Source: Sinomonas atrocyanea
Lineage (GTDB): Bacteria > Actinomycetota > Actinomycetes > Actinomycetales > Micrococcaceae
Assembly (NCBI RefSeq): GCF_030811715.1
Contig: NZ_JAUSRH010000001.1
Location: 531,160-595,159 of the forward strand
Direction of reading: 5' to 3'
DNA length: 64,000 bases
Made by a program: the position numbers and the translations under genes. The notes beneath the pieces were generated by a model. The model saw nothing but the letters and a program-made list of their open reading frames with translations. It did no database searches and had not been told where the DNA came from. How positions within the stretch are numbered: position 1 is the first letter of the stretch; each line of letters begins with the position of its first letter. Below are positions 8,922 through 17,649 of the stretch, piece after piece.

Positions 8922-10319
8922 ATGGCGACGAAGACCTCTACGCGCACGGCGGCACGCTCCGGGAAGGCGCCGGGCTACCGCTGCGCGGAGTGCGGATGGA
9001 CCACCGCCAAGTGGGTTGGCCGCTGCGGCGAGTGTCAGGCGTGGGGCACCGTGGAGGAGGTCGGCGGGGTCGTGGCGCGCACGACGGCGGCCGCGACCGT
9101 CCTCGAGGCGGCGCGCCCGATCGCCGAGGTCGACGCGACCGACGCCGCGTTCCTGCCGACCGGGGTCGGCGAGCTCGACCGCGTCCTCGGCGGGGGCCTC
9201 GTCCCCGGTGCGGTGATCCTGCTCGCCGGCGAGCCCGGGGTCGGCAAGTCCACGCTCCTGCTCGACGTCGCGGCCAAGGTCGCCGGGGGCGGAAAGGACG
9301 TCCTCTACGTCACGGGCGAGGAGTCCGCCGCCCAGGTCAAGCTGCGGGCCGAGCGGATCGACGCCGTCGCGCCGCGGCTGTTCCTCGCCGCGGAGACGGA
9401 CCTCTCCCAGGCGCTCGGCCACGTCGAGAAGGTCTCACCCCAGCTGCTCGTCGTGGACTCGGTGCAGACGCTTTCGAGCCCCGAAGTGGACGGGAGCGCG
9501 GGCGGCGTCTCGCAGGTGCGCGAGGTCGCCGCCTCGATCATCGCGGCGGCGAAGCGGCGCAACATGACCACCCTCCTCGTCGGGCACGTCACGAAGGACG
9601 GCTCGATCGCCGGCCCGCGGCTGCTCGAGCACCTCGTCGACGTGGTCTGCCAGTTCGAGGGCGAGCGCCACTCGCGCCTCAGGCTCCTGCGCGCGGTCAA
9701 GAACCGGTACGGTCCCACCGACGAGGTGGGCTGCTTCGACCTGGCCGAGACCGGGATCATGAGCGTGGCGGACCCGTCCGGGCTGTTCGTCTCCCGCACC
9801 AAGGATCCCGTCTCCGGCACCTGCATCACCGTCACCCTCGAGGGCCGCCGGCCGCTGCTCGCGGAGGTGCAGTCGCTGCTCGCGGAATCGGCCACCTCCC
9901 AGCCGCGGCGCGCCACGAGCGGCCTTGACTCCTCGCGGGTCTCGATGCTGCTCGCGGTACTCCAGCAGCGCGCGGGCTGCCTCCTGCACAAGGACGACAC
10001 CTACGTGGCCACGGTGGGGGGCGTGCGGCTGAGCGAGCCGGCCACCGACCTCGCCATCGCGCTCGCCGTCGCCTCCGCGAAGACCCGCACGGCCCTCCCC
10101 CAGCGGCTCATCGCCTTCGGCGAGGTGGGCCTCGCCGGCGAGGTCCGGCCCGTCCCGGGGATCGGGCGGCGCATCCAGGAGGCGCACCGCCTCGGCTTCA
10201 CCCACGCGGTGGTGCCCGCGAGCCCGAACGGACCCGGTGAGGTGCCCCCCGGCTTCCGGGTCAAGGAGGTCAGCCACGTCGCCGAGGCCCTCGAGCTCCT
10301 CATCCCCGGCGCGGAGTAG
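8922..10319 (+). CDS. radA: DNA repair protein RadA
   Basis: A 465-aa RadA (Sms), a RecA-like ATPase that drives branch migration during recombination. It has an N-terminal C4 zinc finger (Cys 21, 24, 35, 38), a Walker A GEPGVGKST near 103-111, the RadA-specific KNRYG motif (KNRFG in most), and a C-terminal Lon-protease-like domain (VGGVRLSEPATDLAIALAVASA, GEVGLAGEVRPVPGIGRRIQEA). Length is normal. TAGCCT lies 12 nt upstream of the ATG, so the mRNA leader is short or absent. It lies 122 nt upstream of disA; RadA is known to restrain DisA activity in Bacillus. Confidence 0.97.
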   Translation: MATKTSTRTAARSGKAPGYRCAECGWTTAKWVGRCGECQAWGTVEEVGGVVARTTAAATVLEAARPIAEVDATDAAFLPTGVGELDRVLGGGLVPGAVILLAGEPGVGKSTLLLDVAAKVAGGGKDVLYVTGEESAAQVKLRAERIDAVAPRLFLAAETDLSQALGHVEKVSPQLLVVDSVQTLSSPEVDGSAGGVSQVREVAASIIAAAKRRNMTTLLVGHVTKDGSIAGPRLLEHLVDVVCQFEGERHSRLRLLRAVKNRYGPTDEVGCFDLAETGIMSVADPSGLFVSRTKDPVSGTCITVTLEGRRPLLAEVQSLLAESATSQPRRATSGLDSSRVSMLLAVLQQRAGCLLHKDDTYVATVGGVRLSEPATDLAIALAVASAKTRTALPQRLIAFGEVGLAGEVRPVPGIGRRIQEAHRLGFTHAVVPASPNGPGEVPPGFRVKEVSHVAEALELLIPGAE

Positions 10320-10441
10320 GGGCCCGGTCGTGCCCGAATCGTTGCCTTCCGTGCCCTGACAACCGGCTCCGCCTGCGACACGCGCGGATACCATGGGAAC
10401 CGTGCCCCGCGCCACGCGCGGCGCAGGAAAGGGAAACACTC

Positions 10442-11518
10442 ATGGCTCGGACCCCCGAGGACGTGCTCAAAGCCACCTTGGCCCGGGTCGCACCCGGAAC
10501 CGGCCTCCGCGACGGCCTCGAGCGCATCCTGAGGGGCCGGACGGGCGCCCTGATCGTCCTCGGCTATGACCGGACCGTCGAGTCGCTGTGCTCGGGCGGC
10601 TTCGAGATCGGGATCGAGTTCTCCCCCACCCGGCTGCGCGAGCTGGCCAAGATGGACGGCGCGATCGTGTGCGACCGCGACGCCCGCACCATCGTCAAGG
10701 CCGCCGTGCACCTCGTCCCCGACTCCTCGATCGAGACCCACGAGTCGGGCACCCGCCACCGCACCGCGGAGCGCGTCGCGAAGCAGACCGGGCTGCCGGT
10801 CATCTCGGTGAGCCAGTCCATGCAGATCATCGCCCTGTACGTGCAGGGCATCCGGCACGTGATCGAGAACTCCGAGCGGGTCCTCGCGCGCGCCAACCAG
10901 GCCCTCGCGACCCTCGAGCGCTACCGCGCGCGCCTCGACCAGGTCACCCACTCCCTGTCCGCCCTGGAGATCGAGGCCATGGTCACGGTGCGCGACGTCG
11001 CCCAGACCCTCCAGCGCCAGGTCATGGTCCAGCGCATCTCGGAGGAGATCGCCCAGTACGTCCTCGAGCTCGGCGACGACGGCCGTCTCCTGGCGCTCCA
11101 GCTCGAGGAGCTCACCACGGGGCTCGGGCCGGGTGCCGACGTCGTGATCCGCGACTACGCCGGGGACGGCGTCCCCCTCGAGACGATCGACGCCGCGGCC
11201 ACGGCCCTGACCCAGCTTTCGAGCGTGGACCTCATCGACCTCAACAAGATCGCGGGGATCCTCGGCTACGCCGGCGGCACCGAGACCCTCGACGCCGTGG
11301 TCCAGCCGCGCGGCTACCGCCTCATCTCGGGGCTCAAGTCCGTGCCCCGCGCGGTCTCGGACCGTCTCGTGGACCACTTCGGCGGACTGCAGAACCTCAT
11401 GGCCGCGACCATCGAGGACCTCATGACGGTGGACGGCATCGGCGAGCAGCGCGCCCGCACGGTCCGCGAGGGCCTCTCGCGCATGGCCGAGGCCAGCCTG
11501 CTCGACCGCTTCCTCTGA
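10442..11518 (+). CDS. disA: DNA integrity scanning diadenylate cyclase DisA
   Basis: A 358-aa octameric enzyme that makes cyclic di-AMP from two ATP and couples it to DNA-structure sensing. The DAC domain carries both active-site motifs: DGA at residues 72-74 and GTRHRTAE at 103-110. A helical linker and a C-terminal helix-hairpin-helix DNA-binding region follow (FGGLQNLMAATIEDLMTVDGIGEQRARTVREGLSRM). Length is as usual (about 355-360). The ATG is preceded by AAAGGGAAACACTC. It follows radA in the same direction, a pairing conserved across Firmicutes and actinobacteria. Confidence 0.97.
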   Translation: MARTPEDVLKATLARVAPGTGLRDGLERILRGRTGALIVLGYDRTVESLCSGGFEIGIEFSPTRLRELAKMDGAIVCDRDARTIVKAAVHLVPDSSIETHESGTRHRTAERVAKQTGLPVISVSQSMQIIALYVQGIRHVIENSERVLARANQALATLERYRARLDQVTHSLSALEIEAMVTVRDVAQTLQRQVMVQRISEEIAQYVLELGDDGRLLALQLEELTTGLGPGADVVIRDYAGDGVPLETIDAAATALTQLSSVDLIDLNKIAGILGYAGGTETLDAVVQPRGYRLISGLKSVPRAVSDRLVDHFGGLQNLMAATIEDLMTVDGIGEQRARTVREGLSRMAEASLLDRFL

Positions 11519-11533
11519 GCCGGGTGCCCAGCG

Positions 11534-12253
11534 CTACTTGAGCTCGAACACGGCCTTGGAGCTCGTGACGGGGCCCAGCGAGGCCGTCAGCACATAGACG
11601 CCCGGCTTCGGCTCGCCGGTCACGGCCTTGCAGCCCTCCGTGCTGCGCACGCGCTGCCACGGGAAGTTCGCCGTCTCTGAGCCGCCGGCCGGGATCGTCT
11701 TGATCAGGTCCTGCGCGTCCGCCTGGCAGTCCTTCGACGAGAAGATGCGGTCGGCGCCGCTGACCACGAGGAACTCCATCTGCGTGGTGCCGACGTTGAC
11801 CCCGCACGGGACGGTGTTCCCGTTGGTCACCTTGAGGGTGAACACGGGCTTGTCGGCGGGCGCGTAGCTCGCCTTGTCCGTCGCTGCGGAGACGGTGATG
11901 AGGTGGGGGTCGCAGGCCGGCGTGGCGCTCGGGCTCGGGCTCGCGGAACCCTGGTCCGACGAGGCGGATGGGCTGGCCGCGGACGACGCCGGCTGGCTGG
12001 CTCCGGCGGTGCCGGTCGCCGAAGCGCTCGGGCTGGCAGCGGCGGCCAAGGACTGCTGAGCCTCTGGTCCGGGTCCCCCCGCGGTCGAGCTCACGGCAGC
12101 GACGGCGGCCCAGACGCCGATGCCGAGCACGCCCAGGATGAGGACCACGAGGACGCCCACAGCGATGCGCCGGCGCCGGTACACCTCGGGGCTCTGACGC
12201 CGCGTCCCCTGCGGTGTGCGCGTACGCGCCCTGTCGTTGCCCTGCCCTGCCAT
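11534..12253 (-). CDS. Membrane-anchored extracellular protein, Ser/Ala/Pro-rich linker
   Basis: A 239-aa protein of unknown function. A basic N-terminus (VYRRRRIAVG) leads into one membrane helix at about residues 30-55. A low-complexity Ser/Ala/Pro/Gln linker (about 60-110) follows, then a globular extracellular domain with four Cys residues and a beta-rich pattern (HLITVSAATDKASYAPADKPVFTLKVTNG...). It ends with a predicted Ig-like sandwich resembling other actinobacterial DUF4232/BsuPI-type domains. Gram-positive wall-side location is inferred. It converges on disA with only 15 nt between stops, and is divergent from mutY. Confidence 0.78.
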   Translation of the reverse strand: MAGQGNDRARTRTPQGTRRQSPEVYRRRRIAVGVLVVLILGVLGIGVWAAVAAVSSTAGGPGPEAQQSLAAAASPSASATGTAGASQPASSAASPSASSDQGSASPSPSATPACDPHLITVSAATDKASYAPADKPVFTLKVTNGNTVPCGVNVGTTQMEFLVVSGADRIFSSKDCQADAQDLIKTIPAGGSETANFPWQRVRSTEGCKAVTGEPKPGVYVLTASLGPVTSSKAVFELK

Positions 12254-12374
12254 GCTCCTAGGTTACGTAAGAGGTGGGCGGCCTGCCCCGCCCGGCGCGC
12301 CGCGGGCCGCTACAGTGGGACGAACCCCTCACCGTCCGGACCGCCGCGAGGCGTCCGCGTCCTGAAAGGCCCCC

Positions 12375-13409
12375 GTGACCGCTCCAGCTGCGACTCGCCG
12401 TCGTGCGCCCGGGCCTGACGCGCCCGGGTCCGACGAGGCCGGGCCCGACGAGGCCGCATCCGGTGAGACCGGTGCGCTCGCGCGCCTCCACACCGAGCTC
12501 GCCGACTGGTTCGCCCGCGAGGCCCGGGACCTGCCGTGGCGTGCCGAGGACCGCACGCCGTGGGGCGTGCTCGTGAGCGAGGTCATGCTCCAGCAGACCC
12601 CGGTGGGGCGGGTCCTGCCGGTGTGGCGCGAGTGGATGGAGCGATGGCCGAGCCCGGCGGACCTCGCGGCCGAGCCGGCCGGCGAGGCGGTCCGCGCCTG
12701 GGGCCGCCTGGGCTATCCGCGCCGCGCGCTGCGGCTGCACGCGGCCGCGGCCGTGATCGCGGCCGAGCACGGCGGGACGCTGCCGGACACCGAGGAGGCG
12801 CTGCGCACGCTGCCCGGCGTGGGCTCCTACACGGCGGCCGCGGTCGCTGCGTTCGCCTTCGGGCGGCGGGCCACCGTGGTGGACACGAACATCCGCCGCG
12901 TGCATGCCCGGCTCCTGGGCGGCGAGGCGCTGCCCGCCCCGGCGCTCACGGCGGCCGAGCAGCGGCGGGCGGCCGCGCTGCTGCCCCAGGACACGGCCCT
13001 CTCCGTCGCGTGGAACGCGGCGGCGATGGAGCTCGGCGCGGTGGTGTGCACGGCCCGCGCGCCCCGGTGCCCCGCCTGCCCCGTGGCCGCCGCGTGCGCC
13101 TGGCGGGCCGCGGGCGAGCCGCCGCCCACGTACACGCCGCGCGGGCAGGCGTGGCACGGCACGGACCGGCAGGTGCGCGGTGCCGTCATGGCGGTGCTCA
13201 GGGCCGCCGAGCACCCGGTGCACCGCGCCCTGTTCGAGCCGCCCGTGCCCGGCGCTCCCCCGTGGCCGTCCGAGGGCGGTGCCGTGACGGCCGCGCTGGG
13301 CAGGCTTCACGCCCTGGGAAGCGGGCCGGACCAGCTCGCGCGGGCCGTTGCGGGGCTGCTCGCCGACGGCCTCGCCGTGGAGGACGACGGCCGGCTGCGG
13401 CTGCCCTGA
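12375..13409 (+). CDS. mutY: A/G-specific adenine glycosylase MutY
   Basis: A 344-aa base-excision repair enzyme that removes adenine mispaired with 8-oxoguanine. The HhH-GPD core starts with LPWRAEDRTPWGVLVSEVMLQQTPV, which contains the catalytic Glu. The helix-hairpin-helix LPGVGSYTAAAVAAFAFG and catalytic Asp in VVDTNIRRV follow. The iron-sulphur ligands have the canonical C-x6-C-x2-C-x5-C spacing (CTARAPRCPACPVAAAC). The C-terminal 8-oxoG-recognition domain is short, as in other actinobacterial MutY. GTG start with GAAAGG upstream. TACAGT at about 12310 may be the -10 element. Confidence 0.95.
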   Translation: MTAPAATRRRAPGPDAPGSDEAGPDEAASGETGALARLHTELADWFAREARDLPWRAEDRTPWGVLVSEVMLQQTPVGRVLPVWREWMERWPSPADLAAEPAGEAVRAWGRLGYPRRALRLHAAAAVIAAEHGGTLPDTEEALRTLPGVGSYTAAAVAAFAFGRRATVVDTNIRRVHARLLGGEALPAPALTAAEQRRAAALLPQDTALSVAWNAAAMELGAVVCTARAPRCPACPVAAACAWRAAGEPPPTYTPRGQAWHGTDRQVRGAVMAVLRAAEHPVHRALFEPPVPGAPPWPSEGGAVTAALGRLHALGSGPDQLARAVAGLLADGLAVEDDGRLRLP

Positions 13410-13416
13410 CCCTGCG

Positions 13417-13492
13417 GGGCATTTCGACACAACCCACCGGCCTCAGAGCCGCATCCGGCCGAGTATCGGCCGCGAGTTGTGTCGATATGCCC
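13417..13492. repeat. Nested palindrome between mutY and argA
   Basis: Outer arms of 17 bp (GGGCATTTCGACACAAC at 13417-13433 and 13476-13492, one mismatch) enclose a perfect inner hairpin at 13457-13473 (CGGCCGA, loop GTA, TCGGCCG). The genes on both sides converge, so it may act as a two-way terminator. The length and nesting also resemble REP-type intergenic elements. Confidence 0.7.
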
Positions 13493-13497
13493 GCCTC

Positions 13498-14046
13498 CTA
13501 CTCGCGGGCGCGCCCGGGCAGCCAGCGGATCATGCGCGTGTTCCCGAGGGTGTTGGGCTTGACCCGGGCGAGGTCCAGGAACTCGGCGACGCCCTCATCG
13601 TGCGAGCGCAGCAGCTCGGAGTACACCTCGGGGTCCACGCCGGACTGGTCGGCCATGACCTCGAAGCCGTGCCGCTCGAAGAAGCCCACCTCGAAGGTGA
13701 GGCAGAAGACCCGCTGCACCCCGACATCGCGCGCCTCCTGCAGCAGCTGCTCCACGAGCGCGTGCCCCACTCCGCGCCCGCGCCACGAGTCCGCGGCCGC
13801 GAGGGTGCGGATCTCGGCGAGGTCCTCCCACATGACGTGGAGGGCGCCGCAGCCCACCAGCTCGCCGTCCGGCGCCTCGGCGACGCGGAACTCCTGGATG
13901 GCCTCGTAGTACGCCACGGACTCCTTCGAGATGAGGATCCGCCGCTCGGCCAGCGGGGCGACGAGGCGCTTGATCGCCGCGACGTCGCCCGTCCGCGCCC
14001 GCCGGAGGGTGAAGGGCAGGGCGGGGGCGTGGGCGGTCTCGGTCAT
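13498..14046 (-). CDS. argA: N-acetylglutamate synthase, Rv2747-type GNAT
   Basis: A 182-aa GNAT acetyltransferase closely resembling the short actinobacterial N-acetylglutamate synthase (Rv2747 type), the first step of arginine synthesis. Shared landmarks include RRARTGDVAAIKRLV, LVGCGALHVMWEDLAEIRTLA, the acetyl-CoA loop WRGRGVGHALVEQLL, VFCLTFEVGFFERHGF and VAEFLDLARVKPNTLGNTRM. The second ATG (MTETAH) is taken as start because AGGA lies 8 nt upstream; the first ATG is three codons earlier. No other arginine genes lie nearby. Confidence 0.88.
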   Translation of the reverse strand: MTETAHAPALPFTLRRARTGDVAAIKRLVAPLAERRILISKESVAYYEAIQEFRVAEAPDGELVGCGALHVMWEDLAEIRTLAAADSWRGRGVGHALVEQLLQEARDVGVQRVFCLTFEVGFFERHGFEVMADQSGVDPEVYSELLRSHDEGVAEFLDLARVKPNTLGNTRMIRWLPGRARE

Positions 14047-14124
14047 GCGCTCCATCCTAGTTCGGGCACATGGCCGAGCCCGGCCGGCGCGGGATGGCCC
14101 CTCGCCGGCCGGGCGGGACCGCTG

Positions 14125-16269
14125 CTAGAGGCCGAGCTCCTTCGGCAGCTGGCGCTCCTCGCCCAGGAGGTGCTCGGCGAGGAAGGCGGACACCACGCCG
14201 TACCAGACCTTGGCGTGCTGGGGCTGCAGGATCCAGTGGTTCTCGTCGGGGAAGTACAGGAACCGGTGCGGGGTCCTGCCCTCGTCGTCGGCCGCGAGCT
14301 GCGAGGCGGAGAGGAGCTCCCACCACAGGCGCAGGCCCTCGCCGATCGGCACGCGGTAGTCCTTGTCACCGTGGATCACGAGCATGGGGGTGCGGATCTC
14401 GCCGACCGAGTGGTGCGGGGAGTTGGCCTGCATCATGGCCTCGTCCATCTCCTTGGCCCAGTACAGGGCCATGTCGGTGGTCGGGCCGAAGGCGTCGAGG
14501 GCCCACAGGCTCGCGTGCGTCACGATCGCCCGGAAGCGGTCCGTGTGGCCGGCCACCCAGTTGGCCATGTACCCGCCGAAGGAGCCGCCCATCGCCGCCG
14601 TGCGCTCGGGGTCGAGGTCGCCGCGCTGGAGGGCCGCGTCAGTGACGGCCATGAGGTCGGTGTAGGGCTCGGCGCCCCACCGGCCCCAGCCGCGGTCGAT
14701 GAAGTGCTGGCCGTAGCCGGTGGAGAGGGCCGGGTCCGGCAGCAGCACGGCGTAGCCCTGGGCCGCGAGGAGCCACGGGTTCCACCGCCACGTCCAGGCA
14801 TTCCACGAGCCGATCGGGCCGCCGTGGATCCACAGGAGGAGGGGGTGCTTCCCGCCCTCGGGGGACTGCTTCCCCTCCGGCGCGGCCGGCAGGGCGAGCC
14901 ACGCGCGCAGCGGGGTCCCGTCCTCGGCGGTCGCGGTGACCTCCTCGAGGCGGCCGGGGACCTCCGGCCGTTCCACCGGGTTGCCCAGCCGCGTGGTCTC
15001 GCCGGTGGCGAGGTCGATCCGCACGGCCTCGGGCGGGAAGAGGTAGGAACTGCGCAGGGCGTACGCGGCCGCCCCGTCCGGGGAGACGAGGACGTCGGTG
15101 TAGGCCGCGTCGTCCTGCGTCACCGCGGTGGCCTCCCCGCTCGCGGGGTCGAGGCGGAACACGGGCGAGCGGCCGGCGTCGTCGGCGGTGACGAGCAGCG
15201 CGGAGCCGTCCGGAAGCCACGCCTCGGGGTGCGGCATGCGGTCCCACGCGGGTGCGAGCCGGCGGAGCTGCCCGGTCTCGACGTCGAGGAGGTGCACTTC
15301 GCAGCGGTAGGCGCTGGTCGGCGTCGTGTGCGGCTCGACGACCACGGCGACGGTCCGCCCGTCCGGGCTCACCGGGCCGGCGGTGTAGTCCATGCGGTCC
15401 TCGGACAGGAGGGTGCGGCGCGTGCCGGAGGCGACGTCGATCGCGACGAGTTCGCTGCGGAGGTCGCCCTTCGCGAGGGGCTTGGAGACGGAGGCGTAGA
15501 TGGTGCGGCCGTCGGGGCTCGCGTGCGCCTCGCCGAAGCGGAGCGCCGGGCCGATGTCGGCCGTGAGGTTGCGGAGCTCGAGCGCGGGCTCCGCGTCCAC
15601 CGTCGTGGGCTTGCCGGGCTCGGGCTCGGCCGCCGAGCGCTCGACGGCGAACAGCCGCGGCTGGGCGGGCCCGAGGTCGGAGTCCCAGAAGCGCACCGGG
15701 TAGGAGGAGTGCAGGATCGCCGCGACCTTGGCCTCCTTGCGGCCCTTGCGGCGCGCCTCGTCGTCAGCCTCGTCGGTGCTCCCCGCCAGGACGGACGCCT
15801 GGACGAAGGTGGCGTCGGCCTTCTGGGCCGTGATGACGCGCTCGACGCCGCCCGCGCGGCTGAGCGCGACCCTCGCCTCCCCGCCGGCGTGCGGCAGCAG
15901 CCAGAGCGCGTTGACCGGCTCCTCGTCGGGCTTGTCAGGGTCCGGCCGGGCCGAGGTGAAGTAGAGGTCCCCGTTCGCGGCGAACGCGGCCCCGGCCTCC
16001 CCCTTGGCGCTGCGGGTGATGCGGCGCGCGGGTGCCTGGCCGGCGGGGTCGATCTCCCACAGGGCGGAGCCGTACTCGGTGCCCTTGCCGTTGAGCGTCG
16101 CCACGGTGGTGACGAGGCGGGCGCCGTCGGGGCTGAGGGCCAGCCCCGAGAGGCGGGGCATGGCCACGTAGTGGTCGAGGTCGTGGAACGGCGTCTCGGG
16201 CCGGGTGGCGGGCTCTGCGGACGCGGGCGTGGTGCCGGCCATGGTGGCGGCGGCGGTCTCGGCAGTCAT
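14125..16269 (-). CDS. S9-family prolyl oligopeptidase-like serine peptidase
   Basis: A 714-aa cytosolic peptidase of family S9 (acylaminoacyl peptidase/dipeptidyl peptidase branch). The first two thirds form a beta-propeller with repeated xxSPDGxx blades (LALSPDGARLV, AHASPDGRTIY, GPVSPDGRTVAVV). The C-terminal alpha/beta-hydrolase has the nucleophile elbow GGSFGGYMANW, the acid in IHGDKDYRVP and the His in FPDENHWI, so the triad is intact. No signal peptide. It lies 73 nt downstream of dhaM on the same strand and could be a late gene of that operon, though the functions are unrelated. Confidence 0.92.
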   Translation of the reverse strand: MTAETAAATMAGTTPASAEPATRPETPFHDLDHYVAMPRLSGLALSPDGARLVTTVATLNGKGTEYGSALWEIDPAGQAPARRITRSAKGEAGAAFAANGDLYFTSARPDPDKPDEEPVNALWLLPHAGGEARVALSRAGGVERVITAQKADATFVQASVLAGSTDEADDEARRKGRKEAKVAAILHSSYPVRFWDSDLGPAQPRLFAVERSAAEPEPGKPTTVDAEPALELRNLTADIGPALRFGEAHASPDGRTIYASVSKPLAKGDLRSELVAIDVASGTRRTLLSEDRMDYTAGPVSPDGRTVAVVVEPHTTPTSAYRCEVHLLDVETGQLRRLAPAWDRMPHPEAWLPDGSALLVTADDAGRSPVFRLDPASGEATAVTQDDAAYTDVLVSPDGAAAYALRSSYLFPPEAVRIDLATGETTRLGNPVERPEVPGRLEEVTATAEDGTPLRAWLALPAAPEGKQSPEGGKHPLLLWIHGGPIGSWNAWTWRWNPWLLAAQGYAVLLPDPALSTGYGQHFIDRGWGRWGAEPYTDLMAVTDAALQRGDLDPERTAAMGGSFGGYMANWVAGHTDRFRAIVTHASLWALDAFGPTTDMALYWAKEMDEAMMQANSPHHSVGEIRTPMLVIHGDKDYRVPIGEGLRLWWELLSASQLAADDEGRTPHRFLYFPDENHWILQPQHAKVWYGVVSAFLAEHLLGEERQLPKELGL

Positions 16270-16342
16270 GCCTCCGATTCAACCCGGGATGTGGCGTGAA
16301 GCACAGGGCCGTTCACTCTTGGTGAAACAGTCCTTTCACACC

Positions 16343-17017
16343 TCAGTGCTCGCCGAACCCGGCCTCGACCTGCTCTCGGACGAACGCGAGCGCCTGCGCG
16401 GCCTCGGGCCCGGACGTCTCGACGACGAGCTGCTCGCCCTGACCCGCCCCGAGCGCCATGAGCGCCATGACGGACTGGCCGTCGACGCCGTTGACGGTCA
16501 CCGCCGCGTCGAACGCGGACAGCCGACCCGCGAGGACCGCGGCGGGCCGGGCGTGCAGGCCCAGCCGATTCTTCAGCGTGAGGACGGCCGATTCGGTGGG
16601 CTCCGCGAGCTCGGGTGCCTCCTCGGCCTCGGCGCCGCGGACGGCCTCCTCCGCCGCGCGGGTCACGCCGTCCAGGCCCGCGCCCGCCTTCGACGCCACA
16701 GCGGCGGCGACCGCGCCCTCCACGAGGGCCGCGTCGGCGATCCGGACCTTGGCGCGCTGCTCCTCGTCGAGGAATTCGAGCACGGACTCGGCCGTCATCA
16801 CGGCGGAGCCGAGGTCGGTCAGGACCACGACCCCCTCCCCCGTGTCGGCGGCCCCGATGCCGTCCATCACCTTCTCGAACGAGGTGCCCACCCCGCCGTC
16901 GTCCGTCCCGCCTGCCGCGACGAGGGGAACCCCGGCGGCCATCTGGGCGGCGACCTCGACCACGCCCTCGGCCAGGCGCGCGCTGTGGGAGACGATGAGC
17001 AGTCCGACCGGCGTCAC
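16343..17017 (-). CDS. dhaM: Dihydroxyacetone kinase phosphotransfer subunit DhaM (EIIA-HPr)
   Basis: A 224-aa two-domain protein that passes phosphate from the PTS to DhaL-bound ADP. Residues 1-125 are the EIIA-mannose-like DhaM domain with the phospho-His in VSHSARLAEG (His11). After an acidic Ala/Glu linker (about 126-145), an HPr-like domain carries LGLHARPAA (His155). No enzyme I domain is attached, unlike three-domain E. coli DhaM. The GTG start overlaps the dhaL stop codon by 4 nt (GTGA). Enzyme I must come from elsewhere in the genome. Confidence 0.95.
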   Translation of the reverse strand: MTPVGLLIVSHSARLAEGVVEVAAQMAAGVPLVAAGGTDDGGVGTSFEKVMDGIGAADTGEGVVVLTDLGSAVMTAESVLEFLDEEQRAKVRIADAALVEGAVAAAVASKAGAGLDGVTRAAEEAVRGAEAEEAPELAEPTESAVLTLKNRLGLHARPAAVLAGRLSAFDAAVTVNGVDGQSVMALMALGAGQGEQLVVETSGPEAAQALAFVREQVEAGFGEH

Positions 17018-17649
17018 GCCATGTCCCCGCTCGTGGCGGCCGTGACCGCGGCGCGCAGGATGTAGGCGCTCGAGACGGCCCCCGGGTCGAGATGGCCAGC
17101 GCTGCGCTCGCCCAGATAGCTGGCCCGGCCCTTCCGGGCCACGAGGGGCTTGGTGGCCTGGGCACCGGCCTCGGCGGCGTCCGCGGCGGCGGACAGGGCG
17201 GCCACGCCGTCCCCTGCGTCCTGGGCGGCCTCGGCGGCCGGGGTCCAGGCGTCCACCATGGTCTTGTCCCCGGACTCGGCCTTGCCGCGGGCCACGATCC
17301 CGTCCCTGCCGGCCGTGAGCATGGCGGCGACGGCGGGCCCGTCGAGGGCGTCCGCCCCGCTGACCGCCGTCGAGGCGCGCAGGTAGGCCGTGCCGTAGAG
17401 CGGCCCGGCGGCCCCGCCCACCTTGCTCATGAGCATCATCGCCGCCAGCTTGAGCGCGGCAGCGACGGAGTCCGGCGTCTCCTCGTCGAGCTTGGCGACG
17501 ATGGCCCTGAAGCCCCGGTCCATGTTCTCGCCGTGGTCGCCGTCCCCGATCGCGCGGTCGAGGTCGATCAGCTCCTCGCGGTGCTCGGCGACGACCCGCG
17601 CGCTCTCGCGCAGCCACCGCTCGGCCCAGGCCGCGTCCAGTGCCGGCAT
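17014..17649 (-). CDS. dhaL: Dihydroxyacetone kinase ADP-binding subunit DhaL
   Basis: A 211-aa all-helical nucleotide-binding subunit; its ADP stays bound and is rephosphorylated by DhaM. The metal/ADP site motif is IGDGDHGENMDRGF, followed by the glycine-rich SKVGGAAGPLYGTAYLRA and KTMVDAWTPA. The C-terminus RASYLGERSAGHLDPGAVSSAYIL is the family's second signature. The ATG shares a base with the dhaK stop (TGATG) and the stop overlaps dhaM, so the three genes are translationally coupled. Confidence 0.96.
   Translation of the reverse strand: MPALDAAWAERWLRESARVVAEHREELIDLDRAIGDGDHGENMDRGFRAIVAKLDEETPDSVAAALKLAAMMLMSKVGGAAGPLYGTAYLRASTAVSGADALDGPAVAAMLTAGRDGIVARGKAESGDKTMVDAWTPAAEAAQDAGDGVAALSAAADAAEAGAQATKPLVARKGRASYLGERSAGHLDPGAVSSAYILRAAVTAATSGDMA

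Noticed and set aside
13348..16299. 983-residue open frame opposite argA and the S9 peptidase
   Set aside because: Antisense shadow: it is dominated by Arg/Gly/Val/Leu/Glu strings and overlaps two well-supported genes on the other strand.
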